Shown: positions 40,161-49,314, counted from the first letter of the stretch. The stretch is DNA of 64,000 nucleotides from Ignavibacteria bacterium (GCA_016873735.1 VGWD01000004.1:48886-112885), one strand, 5' to 3'. Notes: generated by a model not told the origin, from the letters alone. Numbers and translations: made by a program.

Positions 40161-41108
40161 TCACTTAATGATAATATTGTAGTTTACCTGCTTACTTTTA
40201 TAGTAAGAAACAACTATTTCCTTTACAGCATTAATTCTCATTTTCTGTAACTCAATATTTTCCTTTCTTATCTGTTGTTTTTCTTGCCATTGTTTATTTT
40301 GTTCAGTGGTAATTTTTGATTCTACTTCTTTTGATATTGATAATGCTTCTTTGTAGCAAGTTGACATAGGGTCTATCATAGACAACTCGTTTAATGCTTC
40401 GTCATAATTTTGATTTGATAAGTAAGTCCTTGCACTGAGTAAGTGTTGCTTACATTGTTGATCTGAAAGAGCTATATAAACTGACTGTGTAGCCTTCATT
40501 GCTTTATCAAAACATGGTTGTGCTTCTGGAGGAACAGACATTAAAAGTGCCAAAGCTTCTTCATATTGCCTACCTGTTTTTTTGACCTCAGCTTTCTTTA
40601 TTATACTTTCACATTTGGCTATATACATTGTTTTATACTTTTCTCTTGCGGAGGAAAATAGCTTTAATAGCGTTGAATCAGATGTATTTATTTTATTAAT
40701 AGCATTATCAATAGCTTTTTCTCTGTTTGAACCAGTTCCTGCTATCTTCTTCTCAATTGATGCCAATACACTACCGTCCAACATATGGGTAACTGAAAAT
40801 GTACATTCCAAAGCAATTACATTTGTCTTACTTAAACCACCATCTACTTGTTCATCCCTTGAGACTGATATTCTAGGAATGCATACCAATCCATGCTCAG
40901 ACATTCCTGAACCACCGCTGCCTTCTTTTGAAGCAATAGTTGTGATTTTTGATTCTAATCTCTGGAATTGTTCATATGACAATACAGATAAATCATCAGG
41001 ATAGCCAAACCCTATACCAATCTGTGATAAAACAACATTATCAAATGAAAGTAGAGCAACAATACTGAAAATGAAAAAATGGAAATAAATCTTATTTAAT
41101 ATTGACAT
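40161..41108 (-). CDS. Secreted helical/TPR-like protein of the CsgG cluster
   Basis: A 315-residue protein with a signal peptide (IYFHFFIFSIVALLSFDNVVLS). The N-terminal half resembles the surface-lipoprotein/LPP20 style beta-alpha fold (ALECTFSVTHMLDGSVLASI, REKAIDNAINKI). The second half is helical with two TPR-like units (RQYEEALALLMSVPPEAQPCFDKA; QNYDEALNELSMIDPMSTCYKEA), then a Gln/Lys-rich coiled coil. It overlaps the DUF6175 gene by 17 bases and is the last of five cotranscribed genes. Function unknown. Confidence 0.6.
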   Translation of the reverse strand: MSILNKIYFHFFIFSIVALLSFDNVVLSQIGIGFGYPDDLSVLSYEQFQRLESKITTIASKEGSGGSGMSEHGLVCIPRISVSRDEQVDGGLSKTNVIALECTFSVTHMLDGSVLASIEKKIAGTGSNREKAIDNAINKINTSDSTLLKLFSSAREKYKTMYIAKCESIIKKAEVKKTGRQYEEALALLMSVPPEAQPCFDKAMKATQSVYIALSDQQCKQHLLSARTYLSNQNYDEALNELSMIDPMSTCYKEALSISKEVESKITTEQNKQWQEKQQIRKENIELQKMRINAVKEIVVSYYKSKQVNYNIIIK

Positions 41109-41994
41109 ACATTTTTCCTCCTGATGTTCTGATATCTGCGTTAACCTGACTAGACTTCAGTACTGTCTTAAGACCTCGTTCGATTTTACTTATACGAAAA
41201 GGTGAACCATCCGGCTCTCTTAATGCTACTTTGAATCTCTCAATCTTAAATTTAGTTTTTGTTTTCTCTGGTTCAGAGAAATTTGCTTTAAATGCCTTTG
41301 ATTCGAAGTAGTCATAAAGAACATCTCCCAATTCTGATCCGCCAACCATTGAAGACATTGTAAGTGATGAACCTTGATCAATAGTAATATCAACTACAAA
41401 GTCCCGGCCATTATTTACCCTATCTGTAAAGCTTTGTTGCATGACATCAATAAAAGATCTCATTTTCTCTTTCAAATATTTTCTTGCAATTTTTGATGTA
41501 TCGTTAAAGCTATATGCTGCAGATTCTACGCTAATCTTAGATAATTGTTCACTTGTATACGGATCAATTGCAGATAAAGTTTGCTTCACTTTAAAACTTC
41601 CATCACTTGCTCTACCACTTGCAGTTAAGTCAAGTTCAACTCTAATATCAGCTCCGGATTTTCTAGATAGAACATCTCTGATATCTTCTTTAGCTGCATC
41701 ATCACCTCCATCTCCTGATTGAAAAGCTGCATCTTTTCTTTCATTCTCGAGCAGGTTTTGGAATGACAATGTTTTTAGGCCATTGACAATGAACTCTTCT
41801 TCGGCTATACTAATTGCCAATCTTTGACTTGGTTCTTGTAATGCCTCCTCAAAAGTACCTTTCATATTTCCTTTATCAACATAAGGAACTACCATTACAG
41901 TTGGCTGAGCAACCTGCTGGTCTTGGGCTAGTATTTCAGGCACTAGTAGAATGACTGTTAAACAAGTAATACAAACCATGTTAATTATATTCAT
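41092..41994 (-). CDS. DUF6175 family secreted protein
   Basis: A 300-residue protein with signal peptide (MNIINMVCITCLTVILLVPEILA). PTVMVVPYVDKGNM followed by an ALQEPSQRLAISIAEEEF helix is the recognisable DUF6175 pattern; the mid-part (GADIRVELDLTASGR, KVKQTLSAIDPYTSEQLSKIS) resembles the nucleotide-free fold of LpoB/CsgG-type envelope proteins. In Bacteroidota this family tends to sit next to CsgG-like genes (recalled, not checked). Here it lies 15 bases after the lipoprotein gene. Confidence 0.68.
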   Translation of the reverse strand: MNIINMVCITCLTVILLVPEILAQDQQVAQPTVMVVPYVDKGNMKGTFEEALQEPSQRLAISIAEEEFIVNGLKTLSFQNLLENERKDAAFQSGDGGDDAAKEDIRDVLSRKSGADIRVELDLTASGRASDGSFKVKQTLSAIDPYTSEQLSKISVESAAYSFNDTSKIARKYLKEKMRSFIDVMQQSFTDRVNNGRDFVVDITIDQGSSLTMSSMVGGSELGDVLYDYFESKAFKANFSEPEKTKTKFKIERFKVALREPDGSPFRISKIERGLKTVLKSSQVNADIRTSGGKMYVNIK

Positions 41995-42009
41995 AATACT
42001 CTCATCTGA

Positions 42010-42486
42010 TTAATAACCAAGTTTTCTAATTATGCCATTTGATTCTAAATCTCTTCGAAGCGATCTGTGATCCACAGTGACAAGCATTTCGACTTGTACA
42101 CCTTGACCATACTTAACGCTACCAATTGTTTTTGACTCAGGAACAAATGACTTATACCTATTTTTTCCAAACAAATCGTCAAAGAATGCTTTATTCTTAC
42201 TTTTCTCAGAGGATTCACCTGTGCCTATCATTGGCATTCTTTGTTGTGAATTGGCCAACCCTCTAAAAAATATCTGCTCAATTGCATATACCTCTGCTTC
42301 TTTCACTGCATCATCATATGACTCAGCTGCAGCAACTACTTTTATTGTCGTAGTTCCGTCAGATTCCGAAACAAAAGTAATGTCTCCTCTCTTTGGAAGA
42401 TTAACTTTTTCAACCGATGCGCATGAACTTAACACTATAGTTAAGATTATGCAAAGTGAACTAAGTAGATTCATGTTTAATCTCAT
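42010..42486 (-). CDS. Lipoprotein of the CsgG cluster (LPP20-like)
   Basis: A 158-residue protein whose signal peptide ends in the lipobox LSSCAS, so it is lipid-anchored. The segment TTTIKVVAAAESYDDAVKEAEVYAIEQIFFRGL, a strand followed by an amphipathic helix, is the fold seen in LPP20-like lipoproteins. The start overlaps the CsgG gene stop by 4 bases (42483-42486). Function unknown. Confidence 0.65.
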   Translation of the reverse strand: MRLNMNLLSSLCIILTIVLSSCASVEKVNLPKRGDITFVSESDGTTTIKVVAAAESYDDAVKEAEVYAIEQIFFRGLANSQQRMPMIGTGESSEKSKNKAFFDDLFGKNRYKSFVPESKTIGSVKYGQGVQVEMLVTVDHRSLRRDLESNGIIRKLGY

Positions 42487-43319
42487 TTTATTCTTTCAAC
42501 AATATGTTCTCTTTTTTGCTTCACTATTTCCATGATTGATTTTCCACCTTTATCAACTTCACATTCGGAGAAATTGTCACCAGAAACTTTGATTAGCTCA
42601 ATTTTTCCAACTTCTTGATAATATGGACTTCCATCAATCATCTCGACACTCTTAACCAGAAACTCATCACCTTCCTTCAATCCATGTGACTTTCCACCAC
42701 TAATAAGTATGAGCTCCGCTTCATCATCATCTTCTTTGAGTACTCTACTAATGGTTAGTATAACAGGGAATTCTTCTTGAAAGTAATTTGTCATACTCTC
42801 TTCCAATGTTCTGATTGCTTCATCTACAGCTCTCTCAGGTGTTAGTTGTGCTGAAGCCCCCTTACTTTCAAAGCTCTGGGCTTCAGAACTTTCGGAAGTT
42901 TCTGTGTTTACTATTTTTAAATTGAAACTGAGAGTAGCTCTATAACCATTGAATTCACCTCCACTTGTCATTCGAATGATATTTATCATTCGAATATTAC
43001 CAATAACTTGATAGTCAGCGCCTTTCATAGCTCCTTGTTGAACTTTATTCCCATCAAAGAACTCTTCTGTTTTTTGTAAAGCTTGTTCTTTCTTTATTAA
43101 ATCTAGATTTGTTCTATCAACAACTTGAAATCGCTTACTTTTTGTAATGATTTCGATTACCTTTTCAGTAATAGCTCTATCATACTTTGTTGGTGTATCT
43201 GAAATGAACTTTTCAACAGCAACAATTCTTCTTTTGTCTTGTGTTTGCTGACAATATATAGTGTGTACTGATGATGCAGTGTATGTAAGAGCAATCAAGA
43301 AAATACATAGGATTTTCAT
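42483..43319 (-). CDS. CsgG-like outer membrane/periplasmic protein
   Basis: A 278-residue protein with signal peptide (MKILCIFLIALTYTASSVHT). The CsgG-type core is RRIVAVEKFISDTPTKYDRA, LDLIKKEQALQKTEEF, KGADYQVIGNIRM, ATLSFNLKIVNTETSE and AVDEAIRTLEESMTNYF. A C-terminal OB/SH3-like segment (GGKSHGLKEGDEFLVKSV) is the type added to many Bacteroidota homologues. No lipobox cysteine is visible, unlike curli CsgG. CsgG proteins form export pores for curli; the close relatives LpoB and FlgT are structural. A pore role here is inference. Confidence 0.75.
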   Translation of the reverse strand: MKILCIFLIALTYTASSVHTIYCQQTQDKRRIVAVEKFISDTPTKYDRAITEKVIEIITKSKRFQVVDRTNLDLIKKEQALQKTEEFFDGNKVQQGAMKGADYQVIGNIRMINIIRMTSGGEFNGYRATLSFNLKIVNTETSESSEAQSFESKGASAQLTPERAVDEAIRTLEESMTNYFQEEFPVILTISRVLKEDDDEAELILISGGKSHGLKEGDEFLVKSVEMIDGSPYYQEVGKIELIKVSGDNFSECEVDKGGKSIMEIVKQKREHIVERIK

Positions 43320-43339
43320 TGTTTTCCTTATCAGATTGA

Positions 43340-43963
43340 TCAGAAATCTTTTAACATATTCAAAGCATCTACTTGATTTTTAATCTTTAAACCTTGTTTA
43401 CCTGTTTCTGATACCACGGTACTCAAGATATCCAAAGCTCTTGCTAAACCTGCTCCTAATGAAGCTTTTTTGAGAAATGAGGCTTCTTCTAATTCTTTTT
43501 GTGCAGGACCTTTTTTGTCTGCTAAACTCTTTGCCTCGGCAGCCAATGAGCCAATGACTTTTGTTAATTTTAGTAATTGTTTTGCGGCACTTATAGCGGT
43601 AATTTTTTTTCCTTTTCCATCAGATATATCTGCAGTTTGAAAACCATCTACAGTATCCATTTTGATTTTGATAAACTCAATGTCTTTTGTAATCTGAATA
43701 TCTTTAGCAGCAATTTTGCATGCATTTTTAATAATTCCATCAATAGCTGGTGCACCTACTAGAATATCTTCAATTGTTTTCGGACCACAATCGCAGCAGA
43801 TTTCTTGCATGAATTCTGGATTGTATGCGAGGAGATCACGGACTTTTACCCAGTCAACATTTTCTCCCTTTTTTTTCCCTTTTTTTTGAGCTATTGCTTC
43901 GAAATTGCTCAGAGTAAACATCATTAATGCAATGATACCAAAAATGTGAACCTTTGTTTTCAT
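43340..43963 (-). CDS. Secreted protein heading the CsgG cluster
   Basis: A 207-residue protein with signal peptide ending FEAIA, followed by a basic QKKGKKKGEN tract. A cysteine cluster (EICCDCGPKTIEDIL) precedes a long helical part (AAKQLLKLTKVIGSLAAEAKSLADKK). It is first in the cluster, 20 bases before csgG-like. No family recognised; a substrate or partner of the CsgG-like protein is possible but unproven. Confidence 0.55.
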   Translation of the reverse strand: MKTKVHIFGIIALMMFTLSNFEAIAQKKGKKKGENVDWVKVRDLLAYNPEFMQEICCDCGPKTIEDILVGAPAIDGIIKNACKIAAKDIQITKDIEFIKIKMDTVDGFQTADISDGKGKKITAISAAKQLLKLTKVIGSLAAEAKSLADKKGPAQKELEEASFLKKASLGAGLARALDILSTVVSETGKQGLKIKNQVDALNMLKDF

Positions 43964-44274
43964 GGTTTTTGTCCTCTAATAAGTGTATTAATCCTCAGCT
44001 TCTATAGCTGTTTATAGTATCAATATGAGATTCATTCTAGTAAAATCATATTGTCGTAATTTATAGATTAAACTTTTCAATACTTCTACTCATTTTCTAC
44101 TCATTTGCATATTTTTCTAACTTATTTTTGAAGACTTACCTCTTTTTTCACGTGAATAACGAATACTAGTAGATACATTATTCTACGAATACATTTCCCC
44201 TAACCAATATATTTGTATTCAGGTTTACATTGACTCTATTGTAAAAAGGGATTATCCATATTTCTTGTACATTC
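43964..44274. other. AT-rich intergenic region with 11-bp tandem repeat
   Basis: About 310 bases upstream of the CsgG cluster contain no gene. At 44084-44105 the 11-mer TTCTACTCATT occurs twice head to tail, which could be a binding site in the cluster's promoter region. Nothing else is recognised. Confidence 0.4.
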
Positions 44275-44472
44275 ATGAATTGTACCTTCATTCTCCCCAT
44301 CATCATTTCACTCATGGCAAGCTTTTCCATGAGTCAATTGGAGATGTTGGCCCAATCTGAGATTTCAGTACAAGACACCACGCCAAATGTATGCAAACAA
44401 ATAATTGAAGATCTCACATCCCTCCGTATAACCCCCAAACAGCATGTATTATCATGTAGTGAAAAGTTATAA
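44275..44472 (+). CDS. Short secreted ORF or gene remnant
   Basis: A 65-codon frame with a signal-like start (MNCTFILPIIISLMASFSMS). Its mature part SVQDTTPNVCKQIIEDL faintly resembles LQIQDTTPKARELTRRDL near the N-terminus of the phosphodiester-glycosidase-like protein at 45856. It may be a truncated paralogue or chance. No terminator or partner supports it strongly. Confidence 0.25.
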   Translation: MNCTFILPIIISLMASFSMSQLEMLAQSEISVQDTTPNVCKQIIEDLTSLRITPKQHVLSCSEKL

Positions 44473-44566
44473 TAAACTTTATTTATTCAAACCTCGGTAG
44501 TGATAATGAGTTTACTTGATTCATATTTTGATCAATATATAGGGAAGCTTGGATGATAATAAAAAG

Positions 44567-44595
44567 AGTTCTCTGATGTATGTTTTCAGAGAACT
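44567..44595. terminator. Bidirectional-looking terminator
   Basis: A 10-bp stem AGTTCTCTGA/TCAGAGAACT with a 9-base loop, preceded by AATAAAAAG and followed by GTTTTATT, so it could work on both strands. It lies just downstream of the minus-strand gene at 44623. Confidence 0.8.
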
Positions 44596-44622
44596 GTTTT
44601 ATTAAATTTATTTGTCGTTACA

Positions 44623-45057
44623 TTACTCGCCACATTGAAAATCAACTGTTTTTAACCCTATAATTTTCTTACCTTTCTTGATTGTAACTTGAATAGGAAT
44701 ACACATTATATCTTTAATGTAATACACCTGTTCTTCAGTCAATGACACATTCTTTTTACTTATTGCTGTCTTTTTTCCTTTCTTAATAGTAATATCTACA
44801 TTACCTCCCCCATATATTACCACTTTTAGCTCTTTAGAAGTTGCACCCTCAATGTCATCTGGATTTGTTTGTCCAGCATCTATATTCCAGAGCATTGCAT
44901 TATCATCACTTAGCGGATCTGAACTTAGCAAGTTCTTTGTAGACTCTTGGCCGTCTTCATACACTACATATGCCTCGATTGTCAATGATTGTGCATAAAC
45001 TACAGAGCATGAAAATGCAAATATCAATGTAATAATTACAAGAAAAAGAGATTTCAT
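44623..45057 (-). CDS. Secreted hypothetical protein
   Basis: A 144-residue protein with signal peptide (MKSLFLVIITLIFAFSCSVVYA). The mature part looks beta-rich with two similar strands, VDITIKKGKKTAISKKN and VTIKKGKKIIGLKTV, and it ends FQCGE. No family recognised. It is 51 bases downstream of the barrel gene at 45108 on the same strand. Confidence 0.58.
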   Translation of the reverse strand: MKSLFLVIITLIFAFSCSVVYAQSLTIEAYVVYEDGQESTKNLLSSDPLSDDNAMLWNIDAGQTNPDDIEGATSKELKVVIYGGGNVDITIKKGKKTAISKKNVSLTEEQVYYIKDIMCIPIQVTIKKGKKIIGLKTVDFQCGE

Positions 45058-45107
45058 AATTCGCCCATTTTAAGATTTTACAGTTTTAATAAATAATCTT
45101 CACTTTC

Positions 45108-45680
45108 TCACAACTCATACCGTATTCCGCCCTTCACTATGAGAAATTTGTCCGATTCATTTTCATTTGTGAATGATAGGTATTCAGCCATACCCATGAG
45201 TGACAAATTGGTATTCAGTGGAAATTGTAGGCCGCCCGAAAGTGATATTGTTGTAAATGTTTCTGATGTTTCAAAGCGCTGTTCGGCTCCTATATTTGAT
45301 GTTAGGACAAGCGTCGCCGTGCCTTTTGAGGAGCCAATCATACCTGATATGAATGGTTGTATACCATCCATTGTGAATGTATAACGACCGCCCACCATTA
45401 TTGGCATATATTCTATAGTGTTTGTTGACTTTGCATTAAAAAAACCAAGATTGCTTTCTGTTGATTGTTCGAAACGCTGATATTGTATTGTTGTCATGAT
45501 GTCTATACCCTTTGCAATGGTATAAGTCAATACCATTGCTCCATGTGTGCCATTTATATTCAGAGCTGAATCTTGTGGCATACTTATACCCCCATGTGCT
45601 TCAATTGCAAACTGAGAATTTGCAACTTGTGTCATGGAAAGCATACTGGTGATTAATACCATGAATAACACTGTTTTCAT
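45108..45680 (-). CDS. Outer membrane beta-barrel protein
   Basis: A 190-residue small OM barrel: signal peptide MKTVLFMVLITSMLSMTQVANS, strands FAIEAHGGISMPQ, MVLTYTIAKGIDIMTTIQYQ, IEYMPIMVGGRYTFT, LSLMGMAEYLSF, and C-terminal LIVKGGIRYEL ending in a hydrophobic residue. It shares its second half with the chimeric protein at 39563-40021. Role unknown. Confidence 0.75.
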   Translation of the reverse strand: MKTVLFMVLITSMLSMTQVANSQFAIEAHGGISMPQDSALNINGTHGAMVLTYTIAKGIDIMTTIQYQRFEQSTESNLGFFNAKSTNTIEYMPIMVGGRYTFTMDGIQPFISGMIGSSKGTATLVLTSNIGAEQRFETSETFTTISLSGGLQFPLNTNLSLMGMAEYLSFTNENESDKFLIVKGGIRYEL

Positions 45681-45855
45681 GAGAGCTCCCTTACTATAAT
45701 TGTATAATGACTTGATTCATACCCAAATTCGCAAAATTATTTGATAAATATCAGATAATATATTGCTCAGATTCATTAAGCAATATATTTGTATGTATTA
45801 CAATAACAATCTATCTATTCAGGGTTGCTCTTTTGCATTCCATAACAGGGATTTT

Positions 45856-46626
45856 ATGGTTCAATATTTCATTATTTGTATGATTACGACACTCTTCATG
45901 ATCATTGGGGAAGGTACCAATCATGTACATTCACAATCCATCTTACAAATTCAAGACACCACCCCAAAAGCACGCGAATTAACTCGCAGAGACCTCATAC
46001 TTCATACATATAATCCACAAACAGAACGTATTGCCATGTATTGGAAAGATGCAAGCAATATGCTCATCAGAACTTTGGGTGGTTTGAAAAGACATGTTGA
46101 AAAATCTCAACAGGAATTGATTTTCGCAATGAATGGCGGTATGTATCATCCCGACTATGCTCCTGTGGGACTGTTCATTGCCGATCACACAATGCATAAA
46201 CCGGTTAATCTAAATCGTGGGGTAGGAAATTTTTTTATTCAACCGAATGGTGTGTTCTATGTGAATGCTCAAGAACAGCTGGGAATATGTCTGGCAAGAG
46301 ATATACATAAAGTGAAGAATATCAAGCATGCCACACAGTCCGGTCCTATGCTAGTGATAAATCGAAAAATCAATCCCTATTTTTCTGATACTTCAAACTA
46401 TCTTAATATTCGGAATGGAGTCGGAATCACCAAACATGGGAAACTTATCTTCGCAATGTCTCGCAAACCTGTCACCCTCTATGAATTTGCCCACTATTTC
46501 AAACAACAACGATGCGTAAATGCCCTCTATCTCGATGGTTCCATATCCAAAACCTATGCCCCTCGCAGCAGATGGGTGCAAACCGACGGAAATTTCGGCA
46601 TTTTGATCGGCGTATTGAAGAAATAA
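45856..46626 (+). CDS. Phosphodiester glycosidase family (DUF2233/NAGPA-like) protein
   Basis: From MVQYFIICMITTLFMIIG, about 256 residues with a signal segment; an ATG 31 codons upstream is less likely. The family motifs are AMNGGMYHPDYAPVGLFI, NFFIQPNGVFYV, ATQSGPMLV, RNGVGITKHGKLIFAMS and NALYLDGSISKTYAP. The fold is that of the 'uncovering enzyme' that hydrolyses sugar-phosphate diesters. The bacterial members are probably envelope enzymes, with substrates unknown. Confidence 0.85.
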   Translation: MVQYFIICMITTLFMIIGEGTNHVHSQSILQIQDTTPKARELTRRDLILHTYNPQTERIAMYWKDASNMLIRTLGGLKRHVEKSQQELIFAMNGGMYHPDYAPVGLFIADHTMHKPVNLNRGVGNFFIQPNGVFYVNAQEQLGICLARDIHKVKNIKHATQSGPMLVINRKINPYFSDTSNYLNIRNGVGITKHGKLIFAMSRKPVTLYEFAHYFKQQRCVNALYLDGSISKTYAPRSRWVQTDGNFGILIGVLKK

Positions 46627-47031
46627 TCACATCTTCCCGATCCTATACCCCAACCAAGCCATTGGTAAATATGCAAGTGTCAAATCCATCATGATAAACC
46701 ATATTGGTCCACCAACCGAAACTACCATCATGATACCACCGAGTAAAAACAGCATCCCTATACTATAAGCCGCTGAAATGTGTTTGGTCTTTATAAATCT
46801 GATTGCAAACCATGCGCCGAATAAAGTGCCCAATGCATGTGCAAGAAATGGAAAGATAAAATGCTCGAATGACATCATGTTCATTGCAGTTTTCAAACCT
46901 GCTTCTGTGGAAATATCAATACCCTCCGGTGCAGGGAAGACAAGCATTCCTGCCTCAACAAGTACCATATTGAGTGTTCCTCCAAGTAATAATCCCAGAA
47001 GAACAATTCATATGTCTTTAAGTAATTGCAT
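46627..47031 (-). pseudogene. Small membrane protein with in-frame TGA at codon 8
   Basis: The natural reading frame begins at ATG 47031 (MQLLKDI), meets TGA at 47008-47010, and continues in frame as IVLLGLLLGGTLNMVLVEAG, a clear first transmembrane helix, then three more helices to the stop at 46627. Starting at the next ATG (46968) would cut off that helix, so the gene looks disabled. Genes here, such as gatB, end with TGA, so recoding is unlikely. It starts 2 bases after the stop of the T9SS gene. Confidence 0.65.
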
Positions 47032-47033
47032 AT

Positions 47034-48950
47034 TCAATGTGTGATTATGATTGGTACACTTTGTTTATTCAGGTGCAATATGTAGAGTCCTGCAGGAAGT
47101 TCTTCAGTGGAAATAATCGCTTTGCCATCCTGTATCTCGAAACTTTTCATTGCTGTACCAAATGTATCGTATAATACCAATTTACCAATTGATCTTTCCA
47201 AGTGTTCAATTGTAATGATATTATCCGCCGGTTGAGGAAATATCTTTACATCCGTGAATTCTCTCACTGAACTCATCACTTTTATCTTCACCATGGTTTT
47301 TTGTGTTGAAAGCGTATCGCATACCGTTCTGATTACAGCATAATATAGTCCTTCATCGCTTGTATCCATAGATGAGATATTCAATATAATCTCTGGTTTT
47401 ACTCCCGCAATTTCCTGAGTGATTGCTTTATCATTCTGATACCATTGATATGTATACTTCTTGGCATTGATTGTTGCTTGCAATACTGTATCCATGCCGG
47501 AAAACAACTCTACCATAGATGGAAGATCTTTCTTTATTTCTGCTTTTGAAGTGAAAGATATGCTTGCGGCTTTTGAAGTGTCTCTACCACATGCTCCCAC
47601 GATGATGCATCGGATATTCTCTATATAAGGAGAGGTATTCTTTATTGCTATTGTATTCTTATTCTCTCCACTGATTGGCTTTCCATCAGATTGAATCCAT
47701 TGATATTGAATGTCTTTTCCGATGGCATTACAGGTGATTGAAATCGTTTCATCATGACATGCAGTATATGCAGTATCAATATCTTGTATGATTTCAGTTT
47801 GTGGATTTATCGCCAATCTTATCGGACCATATACTTGTTGGAGATTTCCTTCTGAAAGTCCTCCAGCAATCACCTTCAAAGAGTATGCACCGGTATCAAT
47901 TTCAGTGCATGTAGCAATAGTCAATGAATGTGTATTTGCTCCGCTGATATTTCCTCCATTGCTGAGTTTTACACCATTCTTCGACCACTCATATGTCAAT
48001 GTGAGAAAGCTTGGACTAACTTTGATCAAACCTTCAAGCTTGGTATTTTCACCCAAACATACAGTATCATTTCCGGATAAAGATTCCTGTTTAATGGATG
48101 CCATCATCTCAACTCCTTCAGGAACGCTTGCACTGTCCAAAACCAACTGTTGTTGCATTTGAAATGTATTTCCACCATCAGTGCTTTCTGCATATTGCGC
48201 TTTGTGTCCGGTCAATTTTTGTCCACCATTTGCATTGAACCCCTTAACATACATGCGGAGGCGATTGCCTACTTTTGAGACACTCGGGTCACCCACAAAT
48301 TGCTGGGATGACAATCGAACACCTTGTTCTTTCTGCCAAGTTGTTCCACCATCTGTCGAAAGCGAACTGACAATCCCACCGGGACCATTATAGAATAGGC
48401 GAATCGATCCATCATTCAATATCATCAATTCGGGAATGCCTGTATTTTGCACGGTCGTTTTATAGGTGAATGTCAATCCATCATTGCTGGTTGCCACCAC
48501 TGTATTCACATTCATGCCAACCATTTGCGTGCAACCCATGACATAACTACCATTGGGTAATTGCACAACAGATGGATCGAAAATGCCTTCATATTCAAAC
48601 ACTTTTCTTTTTCCCGTGAATCGTACTCCATCGGTGGACACCGCAGAGTAAATGGGATTGGGCCCCTGATTTTGCGGTGGTGGAGTTACGAAATATCCTT
48701 GGAAATAATACAATCGAAGCGAACCATCGCTTTGTTTGAAAATATCCGGATCGACTCCATTCCCATCGAAGACACCATCAATCAAAACTTTTTCACCACG
48801 CAACCATGAACCATTGGGCAATTGTCTTGCAACCCACATTCCATGTTCACCAGGTCTGGCTGATACATAATACATGAGATTAACGGTTTGTGCTAATGCC
48901 GAAAATCCACACGATATAAATAAGCAGATGTAGAGTATATGATTTCTCAT
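47034..48950 (-). CDS. T9SS protein with sialidase-like propeller and Ig domains
   Basis: A 638-residue secreted protein with signal peptide MRNHILYICLFISCGFSALA. Residues 20-290 resemble a five-bladed propeller (GVDPDIFKQSDGSLRLYYF, GIFDPSVVQLPNGSYVM, ESTDGGNTFQ), as in GH43/sialidase-like or BNR-repeat proteins; no clear catalytic triad could be confirmed. Ig-like domains follow (CLGENTKLEGL, YEWSKNGVKL, YQWYQNDKAI), then a T9SS sorting domain (IFPQPADNIITIEHL, LPAGLYILHL). Function unknown; probably a surface glycan-binding or cleaving protein. Confidence 0.75.
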   Translation of the reverse strand: MRNHILYICLFISCGFSALAQTVNLMYYVSARPGEHGMWVARQLPNGSWLRGEKVLIDGVFDGNGVDPDIFKQSDGSLRLYYFQGYFVTPPPQNQGPNPIYSAVSTDGVRFTGKRKVFEYEGIFDPSVVQLPNGSYVMGCTQMVGMNVNTVVATSNDGLTFTYKTTVQNTGIPELMILNDGSIRLFYNGPGGIVSSLSTDGGTTWQKEQGVRLSSQQFVGDPSVSKVGNRLRMYVKGFNANGGQKLTGHKAQYAESTDGGNTFQMQQQLVLDSASVPEGVEMMASIKQESLSGNDTVCLGENTKLEGLIKVSPSFLTLTYEWSKNGVKLSNGGNISGANTHSLTIATCTEIDTGAYSLKVIAGGLSEGNLQQVYGPIRLAINPQTEIIQDIDTAYTACHDETISITCNAIGKDIQYQWIQSDGKPISGENKNTIAIKNTSPYIENIRCIIVGACGRDTSKAASISFTSKAEIKKDLPSMVELFSGMDTVLQATINAKKYTYQWYQNDKAITQEIAGVKPEIILNISSMDTSDEGLYYAVIRTVCDTLSTQKTMVKIKVMSSVREFTDVKIFPQPADNIITIEHLERSIGKLVLYDTFGTAMKSFEIQDGKAIISTEELPAGLYILHLNKQSVPIIITH

Positions 48951-49122
48951 TGTTTACTGTTGTACTATGAATGAAATGAATGACAATGCAAGAAGAAAAT
49001 CTATCTTTGTAAAAGATATCCCTTTAGTCCTGTTCATATGACACCCATACTTACTATGTAAATATTAAAACTAAGTAACCTAAGTAAGAAATATGAAACC
49101 CTGTGAGAGCTTGAACAGAATT

Positions 49123-49131
49123 TTATACACA
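49123..49131 (+). promoter_or_regulatory. DnaA-box-like 9-mer
   Basis: TTATACACA fits the DnaA box consensus TTATNCACA exactly. It is the only good match I found between 48951 and 49390, so by itself it is weak evidence for an origin. Confidence 0.35.
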
Positions 49132-49246
49132 TAGCGTTTTTTCACCTTGTAAAGTCTTAGAATCGACAAAACACTCAATATCGATGATTGTTATGGACAA
49201 AGGTGTTTTCGATCTCTATGACACTTTTGCGAAGGATTTTTAGAAA

Positions 49247-49289
49247 TCTGTGTTAATTTTTTGTAAGTCAATGTATAACACAGACTTAC
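49247..49289. repeat. Two interleaved inverted repeats
   Basis: Arms TCTGTGTTA (49247-49255) and TAACACAGA (49276-49284) enclose a second pair, GTAAGTC (49263-49269) and GACTTAC (49283-49289). The pairs overlap at 49283-49284 and cannot both form fully, so this could be a switch-like structure or two operator dyads. It lies 26 bases before the first parS-like site. Confidence 0.6.
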
Positions 49290-49314
49290 GGTGTTTTTAC
49301 TGGTATTTCAAGAT

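Noticed and set aside
40130..40170. Possible terminator hairpins (GTGATCAC palindrome; ATTAAGT/ACTTAAT arms)
   Set aside because: No T-run follows on the relevant strand, and one arm covers the stop codon of the 40161 gene; the stems are short and AT-rich.
46627..47031. Selenocysteine or other TGA recoding in the membrane protein
   Set aside because: No SECIS-like hairpin was evident after the TGA, and gatB in this window uses TGA as a true stop.
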